From Breoghania sp. L-A4 (lineage in GTDB: Bacteria; Pseudomonadota; Alphaproteobacteria; Rhizobiales; Stappiaceae), in contig NZ_CP031841.1 in the NCBI RefSeq assembly GCF_003432385.1, forward strand, positions 1,775,579 to 1,839,578: DNA of 64,000 nucleotides. The letters run 5' to 3'. Below are positions 44,613 through 54,032 of this stretch, piece by piece. The position numbers and the translations under genes are program-made. The notes under the pieces were generated by a model. It searched no databases, was not told the DNA's origin, and saw only the letters and a program-made list of their open reading frames with translations. Each line of letters starts with the position of its first letter. Within the stretch, counting starts at the first letter, position 1.

Positions 44613-46060
44613 CAGAGAAGGCCTCCTTTTGTTATTGTGTGATCGAGTGTCGAGGCACCCGTCTCTGTGTACCAACCTCCGCCCAGAGCCTTGTAGAGCG
44701 CAATCCAATAGCGCACTGCGTCGCGGCGAATGCCAATGAGCGTGATTTCCGCCGCTTGCGCCGTGCGGCGCGCGTCCTCCCTGTCGAGCAAGCTCACACC
44801 TCCGGCTCTCCAATTGGTATCGACCGAATTGAAATAGGCGCGATAATTGCGCGCTGCGATGAGCGCATCGCCAATCCGCTTGCGGGTGCTCTCCACGCGC
44901 ACGAGAGCGGTTTCCACTTCCGAGACCGCGTTCAACACACCCGATTTGTAGTTGGCGACTGCCGTATCATAGTCGGCGATTGCGCTCTTGACCGCGGCGC
45001 GGCGAGACCCGCCGTCGAAGACGGGAATCGATAGCGCGGGGCCAAAGGACCATGGTGTCGACTGACCCGTCAGCGATGAGCTGGACAAGGTTATCGAGCC
45101 GCCGAGGCTCAAGCTCGGGTAGAGGTCCGCCTTTGCGGCGCCGATGTCGGCGACGGCGGCCGCGAGTTCAAGCTCAAGAGCGTTGACATCAGGGCGCTGG
45201 CGCAACACATCAGCCGGGACATGCGCGATCTTCAGGTTTTTCGGCGCTGGGATACCGCGCTTGCCCTTGGCCAACAGTTGCCGGACACGCGGTTCATCGT
45301 CGCCAGTCACTTGGGTCAGTGATTTGATCAGAACCTCGCATTCGGCGCGCTGCCCCGTCAGGGTCGATGAGGAGGACGCCGCGCTCGCCCGAGCCAGGGC
45401 GAGATCGGCACTTGAGATCAAACCTGACTCGGCCGCCTTTTCGGTGGCGCGAATGGTCTCTTTTTGCGACCTGAGCTCGGCGCTATACGCATTTTCAAGC
45501 TGCCGGCAGGCGCGGTATTGAACGTAGTAATCGGCGACTTCCGCAGCGAGGGATGCCCGAGCATCGTGCCAATTGGCGATTTGCTCGTGAACCCGCAGGC
45601 GCGCCGCCTCGCTGTTCTTCCGGTTTTTGCCGAAAAAATCGATCTCCCAGGAGGCATCAAGGCCGCCGCTCGTCGTCGTGGACACTGAAACCCGGTTATC
45701 GCTGTCACCATCGGTGCCGGATCGCGTTAGGGAAGCAGAGCCGTCCAGTCCCGGGAACAGGCCAGCTTTTGCGGACGCCAGCGTTGCGCGCGCCTTGTCG
45801 ATGTCGGCGATCGAAGAGTCGAGGCTGGGATTTTCCGTCTGCGCATCGTCGATGAGCGCTGTGAGCGACGAATCGTTGAATGTCGACCACCAGGACACGA
45901 GATCAGATGTCTGGCCATCATGGGGCAGCGTGGCATGCCATATACTTGCGATTCTGGCATCGGCTGGCCTGAGTTCGGAGAAGCTTGCGCAGCCTGAAAG
46001 AAAAAAGCTAATTAGAATAGCGCTATAGCTGAAAATGTTACGATTTTCCACGCTCATCAC
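44612..46060 (-). CDS. RND efflux outer-membrane lipoprotein (NodT/OprM type)
   Basis: A 482-residue TolC-fold channel with a lipoprotein signal: FFLSGC places the acylated cysteine at residue 24. Two repeats of the outer-membrane efflux domain follow, each ending in a long coiled-coil helix (ADIDKARATLASAKAGLFPG in the first, ELAAAVADIGAAKADLYPSL in the second). It is the first gene of the RND operon, divergent from the two-component system 145 bp away. The alternative ATG at 46057 is equally possible. Confidence 0.93.
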   Translation of the reverse strand: MMSVENRNIFSYSAILISFFLSGCASFSELRPADARIASIWHATLPHDGQTSDLVSWWSTFNDSSLTALIDDAQTENPSLDSSIADIDKARATLASAKAGLFPGLDGSASLTRSGTDGDSDNRVSVSTTTSGGLDASWEIDFFGKNRKNSEAARLRVHEQIANWHDARASLAAEVADYYVQYRACRQLENAYSAELRSQKETIRATEKAAESGLISSADLALARASAASSSSTLTGQRAECEVLIKSLTQVTGDDEPRVRQLLAKGKRGIPAPKNLKIAHVPADVLRQRPDVNALELELAAAVADIGAAKADLYPSLSLGGSITLSSSSLTGQSTPWSFGPALSIPVFDGGSRRAAVKSAIADYDTAVANYKSGVLNAVSEVETALVRVESTRKRIGDALIAARNYRAYFNSVDTNWRAGGVSLLDREDARRTAQAAEITLIGIRRDAVRYWIALYKALGGGWYTETGASTLDHTITKGGLL

Positions 46061-46205
46061 ATTCCTTTACGATCTTGCACGCTGCCGGAGAAGTTAGACG
46101 GTCTACTGTAAAGTGCCGTCAAATATCAGTTAAGATATGTAAAATTTGGTGCTTCACCCGACACTGTTTTATAGGTTCTTGTGGCACGAGTAATGGATGT
46201 TCCGC

Positions 46206-46892
46206 ATGGAAAAGGTTTTGCTGGTTGATGATGATGTGGAGCTTACGACGCTCCTTAAAGAATATCTTGTAGAGGAAGGTTTTGAGGTTTCGACCGCTCA
46301 CGATGGGCGCACCGCAATCGGAATAGCATCCTCTAACACCGTCGATATTATCGTGCTCGACATCATGATGCCGCACATGAACGGCATTGAGATCTTGCAG
46401 CGTATTCGCCGCAAGAGCACCGTGCCGGTATTAATGCTCACTGCGAAGGGCGATGACGCCGACAGGATTGCCGGGCTCAACCTCGGCGCCGACGATTATG
46501 TGCCCAAACCCTGTTCACCCGGCGAACTTGCCGCACGGTTACGAGCGATCCTGCGCCGCGCTGGCCTGGCGGCCGGGGCCGCTTCCGAAATACTGCGGGC
46601 AGGAGAGCTAATCATGCATCCAGGAAGCCGGATTGCCGAGTGGCGCGGCGAACCGCTGGAACTGACTGGCACCGAATTTACTTTGCTCGAGGTCCTTGCC
46701 CGCAACGCTGGTCAACTCGTCTCGAAACAGGAAATATCCAAACGCGCATTCGGCCGACCCTTGACGCCGTTCGACCGTCGTATCGATGTTCATATCAGCA
46801 GTGTCCGCCAGAAGCTGGGGGCAAGAGATGACGGTCAATCCTGGATCCAGTCTGTACGAGGACAGGGCTATCAGCTTCTGCAGGACCGATAA
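46206..46892 (+). CDS. OmpR/CpxR-type response regulator
   Basis: A 228-residue two-domain regulator. The receiver domain has the acidic pocket D8-D10, phospho-acceptor D52 in LDIMMPHMNG, T79 and K101 in YVPKP. The C-terminal winged helix (about 130-226) ends with VRGQGYQLLQD. The ATG at 46206 (MEKVLLVDDD) is preferred to 46197. The gene's TAATG stop overlaps the kinase start. It faces the RND operon divergently and is the best candidate regulator of that operon. Confidence 0.93.
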   Translation: MEKVLLVDDDVELTTLLKEYLVEEGFEVSTAHDGRTAIGIASSNTVDIIVLDIMMPHMNGIEILQRIRRKSTVPVLMLTAKGDDADRIAGLNLGADDYVPKPCSPGELAARLRAILRRAGLAAGAASEILRAGELIMHPGSRIAEWRGEPLELTGTEFTLLEVLARNAGQLVSKQEISKRAFGRPLTPFDRRIDVHISSVRQKLGARDDGQSWIQSVRGQGYQLLQDR

Positions 46893-48160
46893 TGCAGCGC
46901 CTTTTCTGGAAGTTCTTCATCATCATTTGGTTGGCCATGCTGGCCTCGATCGCCGTGTTATTTGCCGCGAGTTCCTTTTTTCAGATCACGCCGCTCGCCA
47001 GTGAGATCCAACGTGGACAGCAGACCTTTGCACTTGACGTCGCGATGCGGCTGTTGACCCACGAAGGTGAGAACGCCGCCATTGCGTTCGCGATCCAAGC
47101 GGCCAACGCGCAAAAGTCGGTCAAACTGACGGTCGCCAAACAGGAAGCATCCGCAGGCTGTGAAATCAAAACGCAGGGTTATCAGCGTACTGTTGAAAGA
47201 AATGGCGCTTGCTACAGTATTGTTCTTCACGCTCACGAGCAGGGCTTTGTTTCGGCAACTTGGCCCAGACTTGTGCCTTGGCTGTCTGCTTTGCTGGCGG
47301 CGGCAATCGCTGCGTTCTGGCTCGCGCAGTATCTTGTCCGGCCTGTCGGCTATTTGCGCAGCGGGCTGAGTGCTCTTGCACGCGGCCGCTTCGACATGCG
47401 CATCGGCGATAAAATGAATGGCCGTAAGGACGAGGTCGCTGCCCTTGCGTATGACTTCGATACCAGCGCCGCGCGTTTGGAGCAGCTGCACAAAACCCAG
47501 CAACGCCTGTTTCACGATGTGTCGCACGAGCTGCGCTCGCCGCTGTCGCGCCTTCAGGCTGCGGTCGGCGTTCTACAGCAGAACCCGGCCAAGCTCGATG
47601 TCGTGATGGAACGTATGGTTCGAGAAGTCGAGCGCATCGACGGATTGATCGATGAGATACTCACGCTCGCCCGGCTGGTGGATGGATCGAGGGATGCGAT
47701 CGAATTGCAGACGCTCGATGTTATCGAACTGCTAAACGATATTGTCGCGGATGCGGCTTTTGAGGCTCAAGCCCGCAAGATCGCGGTCACGCACCAAGGC
47801 GCGCAGTCATTCGTCGCGCAAGTCAACGGGGAACTGATCTATAGGGCGTTGGAGAATGTCATTCGTAACGCCGTCAAATACACGTCTGACCGCGCGAAGG
47901 TCTCCATTCGATCTCAGGTCAAAGACGATAGGCTGCATATCCTCGTCGTGGATGAGGGCCCAGGCGTGGCCGAATCCGATCTGGAACGGATTTTCCAGCC
48001 ATTTTCGCGCGGTGAAGATGCCAATGTCCTAAATGGCTACGGCCTAGGCTTGGCAATTACCAAGCATGCCATCGAAAGACACGGCGGGGCGATCTCGGCC
48101 ACGAACGCCGACGGTGCAGGTTTGGCTGTCGCGATGGACATCGCGCGATCAACCCATTGA
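46892..48160 (+). CDS. sensor histidine kinase (CpxA-like)
   Basis: A 422-residue membrane kinase. TM1 is at residues about 7-29, a short periplasmic sensor of about 97 residues carries two cysteines (C90, C107) that could form a disulfide, TM2 is at 127-147, then a HAMP linker (RPVGYLRSGLSALARGRFDM). The phospho-acceptor is H212 in FHDVSHELRSPLSRL; the ATPase domain has N326 in NVIRNAVKYT, DEGPG at 354-358 and NGYGLGLAITKHA at 381-393. It forms an operon with the response regulator. An envelope-stress or drug signal is plausible. Confidence 0.93.
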   Translation: MQRLFWKFFIIIWLAMLASIAVLFAASSFFQITPLASEIQRGQQTFALDVAMRLLTHEGENAAIAFAIQAANAQKSVKLTVAKQEASAGCEIKTQGYQRTVERNGACYSIVLHAHEQGFVSATWPRLVPWLSALLAAAIAAFWLAQYLVRPVGYLRSGLSALARGRFDMRIGDKMNGRKDEVAALAYDFDTSAARLEQLHKTQQRLFHDVSHELRSPLSRLQAAVGVLQQNPAKLDVVMERMVREVERIDGLIDEILTLARLVDGSRDAIELQTLDVIELLNDIVADAAFEAQARKIAVTHQGAQSFVAQVNGELIYRALENVIRNAVKYTSDRAKVSIRSQVKDDRLHILVVDEGPGVAESDLERIFQPFSRGEDANVLNGYGLGLAITKHAIERHGGAISATNADGAGLAVAMDIARSTH

Positions 48161-48910
48161 GGTATCCATGCAGCAATATGGAAACGATATCAGACTGACG
48201 ACAAACCACCTCAGTGATCTCCGTCGTTCTCGACCTTGTGCCGAGGATCCATTCTTTCAAGGGCTTATATATGATCGGGACAGGCAAGAGCACGACGAAC
48301 GAGAGGTCGGTGGGCTTTGTCATCAAGCTCGCTATTTGCCTGCTTTTCTGTCTCGTTGCTCACGAACGGTCATCTGCTCCCACTCTGTATTGGAGTATGT
48401 TCGAGTCATTTGTCCGTCCCTTGTCGTCGGTCAAGTGCAAGCGCCGAGCCGGAGCCGGAGAGGTAGTAAAATGCTTTTTCCAGACAGGCTTGCGGATCGC
48501 CGATCCTGGATAAAGTCTTTCCGACTATTTTTCCAGGATGACGATGGAGAGGGCGGAATACATCGTTATTGTTTCAATCGCCACTCCAAACACGTGAGGC
48601 GAAGCCGGGCGTTGATCTGGGATCCGCGCACCGGTCCCGGGTCTCGCTTGCGCTCGCAACCGATGCGCCGCGACCTCACGGTTTCAATCGCCAAGCCCTC
48701 GTCCGCCGGTCCCGGATCTCCGTTGATCCCGCGTCCACACGTGACGACGGTGACGAAAACAGTCCCGATGCCCCGTATCGAAACCGGGTTGATGACGAAA
48801 GCCAAACAGAGACCACATCCGAAGCCGTTGATCCTCATCTTTGATTTAGAATAAAGACTTTCAACGGAGATCGCCGCTTACTGCCCCGGTTTCCAAAGGA
48901 GTGCACGCTT
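48161..48910. other. 750-bp intergenic region with alphaproteobacterial repeat-like sequence
   Basis: No credible gene is found. Near 48217-48255 the sequence TTCTCGACCTTGTGCCGAGG ATCCATTC resembles a common alphaproteobacterial interspersed repeat, and 48530-48545 (TTTTCCAGGATGACGAT) looks like its degraded partner. The 13-mer GTTTCAATCGCCA occurs at 48571 and 48681, each followed some way on by CCGGTCCCGG. The right end should hold the promoter of the exporter operon; AAGGAG at 48896 is its ribosome site. Confidence 0.4.
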
Positions 48911-49927
48911 TTGAATATGCGCGGTATCACGAAGAAAACGGCTGTCCTGATGGTGGTCCTGCTCGCGGCGGGGGCCGCGGGCACGTGGAACTGGTGGCAG
49001 AATCAGCAAGACCAACTGCCGGAAGGCATCGTGTCCGGAAACGGACGCATCGAGGCGAATCAGGTCGACATTGCCGCGATATCGGCCGGGCGCATTAAAA
49101 ACGTGCTGGTCCAGGAAGGCGATCTGGTTTCAGCCGGGCAGGTGCTTGCTCATATCGATACGACGGAGTTGCGGGCCCTGCGCGCGAAATATGCTGCGGA
49201 TCTTGCCGCTGAGGAAGCCTCGATGCAGGAAGCCAAAGCCACTGTCGTTCAGAGAATGGCGGAGTTGGCCCTTAAGGAAGCGAACCTGCGCAGGGCGCTC
49301 TCTCTGTTTGAAAGGGGCACTGTCAGCGAACACTCCCGTGATGAGGCGCAGAGCGAGCACGATGTCGCGAAAGCCATTCTCGAGGCAGCCGGGAAGAACG
49401 TTACGGCCCGCGAGCGCTCCATCGATGCGGCGCGTGCGCTCATTGACCAGACGGACGCCCAGATCGCTGATGCGACGCTTTCCACGCCCGCGAAGGGGCG
49501 TGTTCTTTACCGGTTGGCGAATCCCGGAGAGGTCGTGAGCGCCGGCGGCAAGGTGCTGACCATCGTCAATCTCGCCGAGCTCTACATGGAGATTTATCTG
49601 CCGATGGGCGAGGCGATGCGCGTTCCGATCGGTTCTCAGGCGCGTATCAAGTTCGACGATGCCGAGTTCGCGATTCCGGCCAAGGTGAGCTTCGTGTCTC
49701 CGGAGGTCCAGTTCACGCCGAAGCAGGTCGAGACGCGTAGCGAGCGCGACAAGCTTGTCTTCAGGGTCAAGCTGCGAATTCCGCCGAGCCTAATAGAACG
49801 CCACCTGGAGATGGTGAAGTCGGGCGCGCGCGGGACCGGCTATGTCCGCCTCGACCCGAATCCACCGGAGTGGCCCGACTTTCTTCAGAAGCGCTTCGAA
49901 GGCGATCCTCTCGATGCGGAGGATTGA
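48911..49927 (+). CDS. HlyD family secretion protein (YhiI-like)
   Basis: A 338-residue membrane-anchored adaptor of an ABC exporter. TM anchor residues about 10-27 (TAVLMVVLLAAGAAGTWNWW), lipoyl half VDIAAISAGRIKNVLVQEGD, a coiled-coil hairpin (residues about 80-185) and second half LSTPAKGRVLYRLANPGEVV. TTG 48911 with AAGGAG ten bases upstream is the likely start; ATG 48917 is the alternative. It is followed by the rbbA-like ATPase-permease 3 bp later and a permease, the same order as yhiI-rbbA-yhhJ of enteric bacteria. Confidence 0.92.
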   Translation: MNMRGITKKTAVLMVVLLAAGAAGTWNWWQNQQDQLPEGIVSGNGRIEANQVDIAAISAGRIKNVLVQEGDLVSAGQVLAHIDTTELRALRAKYAADLAAEEASMQEAKATVVQRMAELALKEANLRRALSLFERGTVSEHSRDEAQSEHDVAKAILEAAGKNVTARERSIDAARALIDQTDAQIADATLSTPAKGRVLYRLANPGEVVSAGGKVLTIVNLAELYMEIYLPMGEAMRVPIGSQARIKFDDAEFAIPAKVSFVSPEVQFTPKQVETRSERDKLVFRVKLRIPPSLIERHLEMVKSGARGTGYVRLDPNPPEWPDFLQKRFEGDPLDAED

Positions 49928-49929
49928 CG

Positions 49930-52668
49930 ATGGCGAACGATCCAATCGCACGCGTTTCCGGCGTCACCCATCGCTACGGTGAGGTCTCGGCGCTTCTCGA
50001 TGCGTCGCTTGAACTTCCGGCAGGCCAGATGGTTGGCTTTATCGGGCCCGATGGAGCGGGCAAATCGACCTTCCTAGGATTGATCGCCGGTACGCGCCGG
50101 ATACAGTCAGGCAGCGTGGCGGTCCTGGGCGGAAACATGGCGAATTCCGCTCATCGCCGGGCGGTCTGCACCCGTATCGCGTACATGCCGCAGGGCTTGG
50201 GCAAGAACCTCTACCAGGAAATCAGCGTCGGGGAGAACCTGGCGTTTTTCGGCACGCTGTTCGGTCTTTCCCGGCTGGAGCGCGATGCCCGTATCGAGCG
50301 GCTTACCACCGCGACCGGGCTGCGGCCTTTCCTTGACCGCCCAGCCGGCAAACTCTCGGGTGGCATGAAGCAGAAACTCGGGCTTTGCTGCGCCCTTATC
50401 CATGACCCGGAACTTCTGATCCTCGATGAACCGACCACGGGCGTCGATCCTCTGTCGCGCCGTCAATTCTGGGCCCTGATCGCCGACTTGCGCCGTGAGC
50501 GGCCGGGAATGAGCGTGATCGTGTCCACGGCCTATATGGACGAGGCGACCCAGTGCGATTGGCTGGTCGCCATGGATCAGAGCAAGATACTCGCTTCCGC
50601 GGCGCCCGATGAACTGCGGGCAGCCACGGGAGAAGAGGATATCGAAGCCGCCTTCATCGCCCTCCAGCCGGGTCGTGAAGCCGGCCGGGCGCGTCTCGTC
50701 ATTCCGCCGCGCGTGCCCGGCTCGCAGCCGCCCATAATCGTGGCAAAGGATTTGACCCGTCGTTTCGGCACGTTCATCGCAGTGGACAATGTCAGTTTCA
50801 CGATAGAGCAAGGCGAGATCTTCGGGTTCCTGGGCTCCAACGGTTGCGGCAAGACCACAACGATGAAGATGCTGACGGGACTTCTGGCCCCGAGTAAAGG
50901 GAAAGCGGAAGTTTGCGGAAGTGCCATCGATGCCGGCGATTTATCGGTTCGCCGGCGCGTCGGCTTCATGTCGCAGTCCTTCTCGCTTTATGGCGAGTTG
51001 ACGGTGAGCCAGAACCTCTTTCTTCACGGACGCCTGTTTCATCTCGCCGGGGCGCGGATCAAGGAGCGGGTCGACAAGTTGTTGACGGATGTCGGTCTTA
51101 CGGACTACGCCGATGCCGAGGCGAATTCGCTGCCTCTGGGCGTGCGCCAGCGTCTCTCGCTCGCGGTCGCGATCGTCCACGATCCGGAGCTTCTGATCCT
51201 GGATGAGCCAACGTCCGGCGTCGATCCGCTGGCGCGAGACGATTTCTGGAGACTGCTCGTCGATCTGTCGCGCAACCGGGGCGTCACCATATTCATTTCG
51301 ACGCATTTCATGAACGAGGCGATGCGGTGCGATCGCATCTCATTGATGCATGCCGGCCGGGTGCTCGTCTGCGACGAGCCGGAGAAAGTCATTGCCTCCG
51401 GAAACGGCGCCGATCTGGAGGAAGCCTTTATCTCGTATATTGAACAGGCTGATGCGCCGCAGCCCGGTGAACCGCCTGCAATCCCGCAGATGCCGGTCGC
51501 TGCGGCCGCCCCGCCCGAAGCCTCTCCCTCCCGGCCCGCATACATGCCTCTCCGGCGTTTGCTGGCCTACGCCCTTTGTGAAACCCGGTCGCTCATGCGC
51601 GACCCGATCCGGCTTGCCTTCGCCTTCATCGGCTCCTTTGTCATGCTGCTGATCTTCGGCTTCGGTATGTCGAGCGATGTCACCAACCTCAGCTTCGCGG
51701 CCTTCGATCATGACAGCACTCCTGAGAGCCGCGCCTATCTCGCGAATTTTTCCAGCTCCAGCTATTTTACGGAGAAATCGCCGATACGCAGCCTTCAGGA
51801 GATGGAAGACCGCCTGCGTTCGAACGACATTGCTCTGGCCATCGAGATTCCCCCGAATTTTGGCTGGGCGGTGACGCGCGGATCGGACTGGCAGATCTCG
51901 GCCTGGATCGATGGGGCCAATACGTCCCGGGCCTCAACCATCGAAGGCTATGTGCAGGAGGCGCACAATCTCTTCTCCGAACAGCGGGAGCGCGAGTCGA
52001 GTTCGACGGATCGCTCCATCGGGTCTGTCTCCGCCCAGGTTCGCTATCGCTACAACCCCACCGCCGAGAGCATCTACGCCATCGGGCCCTCCGTACCGGC
52101 GATGCTGCTCATGATGTTTCTTGCCATCATCATGGCGGTCAGCGTTGCCCGGGAAAAGGAGATAGGCACGATCGCCAACTTCTATGCGACGCCGACGACG
52201 CGGCTGGAGTTCCTTCTTGGAAAGCAATTGCCCTATATCGGCGTCGGTCTCGCCAATTTCGTGATCATGACGGCCACAGTCCTTTTTCTGTTCGAGGTGC
52301 CGCTGAAGGGAAACGGCTACGCGCTGGCCATCGGCGCGCTTCTTTATACAATGGCCTCTACCGGTTATGGACTGTTCATTTCCACGTTTACCAAGAGCCA
52401 GGTTGCCGCGGTTTTCGCCGGAGCGGTCCTGTCGATGCTGCCGACGATGCAGTTTTCAGGGATGATGCAGCCGGTCTCGACGTTGGAAGGCGGCGCGCGG
52501 ATCATGGGCTACATGTGGCCGACCTCCCACTACATGAGCATTAGTGTCGGAGCGTTCACCAAGGGACTTGGCTTCGCTGATCTGTCGACGGAACTGATGG
52601 CGCTCGCCGTGTTTCCGCCTGTTTTTCTGGCACTTGCGGCGCTCCTCTTGAAAAAGCAGGAAAGGTGA
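49930..52668 (+). CDS. rbbA: ABC transporter with two ATPase domains fused to a permease (RbbA/YhiH-like)
   Basis: A 912-residue fusion. First ATPase: Walker A GPDGAGKST (39-47), signature LSGGMKQ (142-148), Walker B LLILDEPTTGVDP. Second ATPase: GSNGCGKTT (302-310), a degenerate signature LPLGVRQRLS (401-410) in place of LSGGQ, and LLILDEPTSGVDP. After a proline-rich linker (about 540-560) an ABC-2 type permease domain with a large extracytoplasmic loop and five or six helices fills residues 575-912. This is the domain order of RbbA. The substrate is unknown; it probably acts with the HlyD-type adaptor before it and the permease after it as an export complex. Confidence 0.92.
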   Translation: MANDPIARVSGVTHRYGEVSALLDASLELPAGQMVGFIGPDGAGKSTFLGLIAGTRRIQSGSVAVLGGNMANSAHRRAVCTRIAYMPQGLGKNLYQEISVGENLAFFGTLFGLSRLERDARIERLTTATGLRPFLDRPAGKLSGGMKQKLGLCCALIHDPELLILDEPTTGVDPLSRRQFWALIADLRRERPGMSVIVSTAYMDEATQCDWLVAMDQSKILASAAPDELRAATGEEDIEAAFIALQPGREAGRARLVIPPRVPGSQPPIIVAKDLTRRFGTFIAVDNVSFTIEQGEIFGFLGSNGCGKTTTMKMLTGLLAPSKGKAEVCGSAIDAGDLSVRRRVGFMSQSFSLYGELTVSQNLFLHGRLFHLAGARIKERVDKLLTDVGLTDYADAEANSLPLGVRQRLSLAVAIVHDPELLILDEPTSGVDPLARDDFWRLLVDLSRNRGVTIFISTHFMNEAMRCDRISLMHAGRVLVCDEPEKVIASGNGADLEEAFISYIEQADAPQPGEPPAIPQMPVAAAAPPEASPSRPAYMPLRRLLAYALCETRSLMRDPIRLAFAFIGSFVMLLIFGFGMSSDVTNLSFAAFDHDSTPESRAYLANFSSSSYFTEKSPIRSLQEMEDRLRSNDIALAIEIPPNFGWAVTRGSDWQISAWIDGANTSRASTIEGYVQEAHNLFSEQRERESSSTDRSIGSVSAQVRYRYNPTAESIYAIGPSVPAMLLMMFLAIIMAVSVAREKEIGTIANFYATPTTRLEFLLGKQLPYIGVGLANFVIMTATVLFLFEVPLKGNGYALAIGALLYTMASTGYGLFISTFTKSQVAAVFAGAVLSMLPTMQFSGMMQPVSTLEGGARIMGYMWPTSHYMSISVGAFTKGLGFADLSTELMALAVFPPVFLALAALLLKKQER

Positions 52669-53795
52669 CCATCGTGAGCCCGGCTAACATCTTCTGGCTT
52701 GGAACCAAGGAGCTTCGAGCGCTGGGGAAGGACACTATGATGATCCTCTTCATCGTCTGGTCCTTCGGCGTCAGCATTTACACGCAAGCGAGCGGCGGTG
52801 GGGAGACGGTCAACAACGCTGCGATCGCGTTCGTCGATGAAGATCAGTCGCGACTTTCGCGCACGATTGCCGCGCAATTTTCCCCACCGTATTTCCAGTC
52901 CGCCAAAACCATCGATGTCTCAGATATCGACCCGGCGATGGACAAGGGGCTTTACACCTTTGTCGTAGTCATTCCGCCAGGCTTTGAAAAAGATACGATC
53001 AGGCAGCGCGACACCGAATATCAGCTTCTTATCGATGCGACAGCCTCGCAACAGGCGGGACTCGGTTCCAGTTACATCCAGAATTACATCTCGGATGTGA
53101 TAAGCGACTACCGTCAGGAGTATGAACAGACCGACGGCCTTTCCTCCAATCTCGTCATTCGCCGCGCTTTCAATCCGAACGGAACGCAGTCCTGGTTCAG
53201 GGCAATCGCGGGTCTGGCCGATCAGCTGTCGCTGCTGGTTATTATCCTAACCGGTGCGGCGCTTCTGCGGGAGCGGGAGCACGGCACCATTGAGCATCTC
53301 ATGGTAATGCCGATCTCGGCCCTTGAAATCGCCCTCGCCAAGGTGTGGGCGAACGGCTTGGTCATCATCGTCGCCTTTATTGGCTCGCTGCTGTTCGTGA
53401 TTGAGGGAGCGCTTGACGTTCCCATTGCCGGTTCGCGCACGTTGCTGCTTCTCGGCACGACGATTTACGTCTTCGCGGCCGCCGCCATCGGCATCTTCCT
53501 CGGCACCCTCGCGCGCACCATGGCCCAGTTCGCGCTGCTGATGATAATGACCGTCATGCCGATGATGATGCTGTCCGGGGGAATGTCCCCGATCGAGAGC
53601 CAACCGCAATGGGTTCAATATGTCACATGGTTTCTCCCATCCCGTCATTACATCAGCTTCATGCAGGCGATTGTCTACCGGGGCGCGGACTTTTCAATCG
53701 TCTGGGAGGAGTTTGCGACCGTGCTGATGATGGGGATCACCTTTCTTGCGGGCAGTCTGCTTGTGTTCCGGCGTTCCCTGTCGGCGATGCACTGA
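52665..53795 (+). CDS. ABC-2 type transporter permease (YhhJ-like)
   Basis: A 376-residue permease starting at GTG within the rbbA-like stop (overlap of four bases). An N-terminal helix (MMILFIVWSFGVSIYTQASG) is followed by an extracytoplasmic domain of about 150 residues and five C-terminal helices with the REREHGTIEHLMVMPISALE coupling helix near residue 205 and MLSGGMSPIESQPQWVQYVT near residue 300. It forms the second membrane half of the YhiI-RbbA-YhhJ-type exporter. Confidence 0.93.
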   Translation: MTIVSPANIFWLGTKELRALGKDTMMILFIVWSFGVSIYTQASGGGETVNNAAIAFVDEDQSRLSRTIAAQFSPPYFQSAKTIDVSDIDPAMDKGLYTFVVVIPPGFEKDTIRQRDTEYQLLIDATASQQAGLGSSYIQNYISDVISDYRQEYEQTDGLSSNLVIRRAFNPNGTQSWFRAIAGLADQLSLLVIILTGAALLREREHGTIEHLMVMPISALEIALAKVWANGLVIIVAFIGSLLFVIEGALDVPIAGSRTLLLLGTTIYVFAAAAIGIFLGTLARTMAQFALLMIMTVMPMMMLSGGMSPIESQPQWVQYVTWFLPSRHYISFMQAIVYRGADFSIVWEEFATVLMMGITFLAGSLLVFRRSLSAMH

Positions 53796-54032
53796 TACCA
53801 AAGAGCGTCGATTATGACCCGGTCGGATCGGTCAAAATCAACGCACTTTGGTGGGAGGCTGCCCGGACACCGTTTCGGTCACTCGGCGGAACGCGCGCGA
53901 ATGCGGCGTTGAATTGATCAATATGTCGCCTGCGCTCATATGATGCCAGCGGCCGCAATTATCGAACAATCGTCGCCGGTCAGGCGGGGCGCGAAAAGCC
54001 GGGCCATTCAAGTGGGGCGGACCACCGGAAGG

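Noticed and set aside
48571-48693. Possible CRISPR repeat pair (GTTTCAATCGCCA twice)
   Set aside because: Only two copies of 13 bases, 110 bp apart, with no regular spacer unit and no cas gene; chance or repeat debris is more likely.
48066-48854. 262-residue plus-strand open frame after the histidine kinase
   Set aside because: It begins inside the kinase gene and reads through repeat-like non-coding DNA; no similarity or ribosome site.
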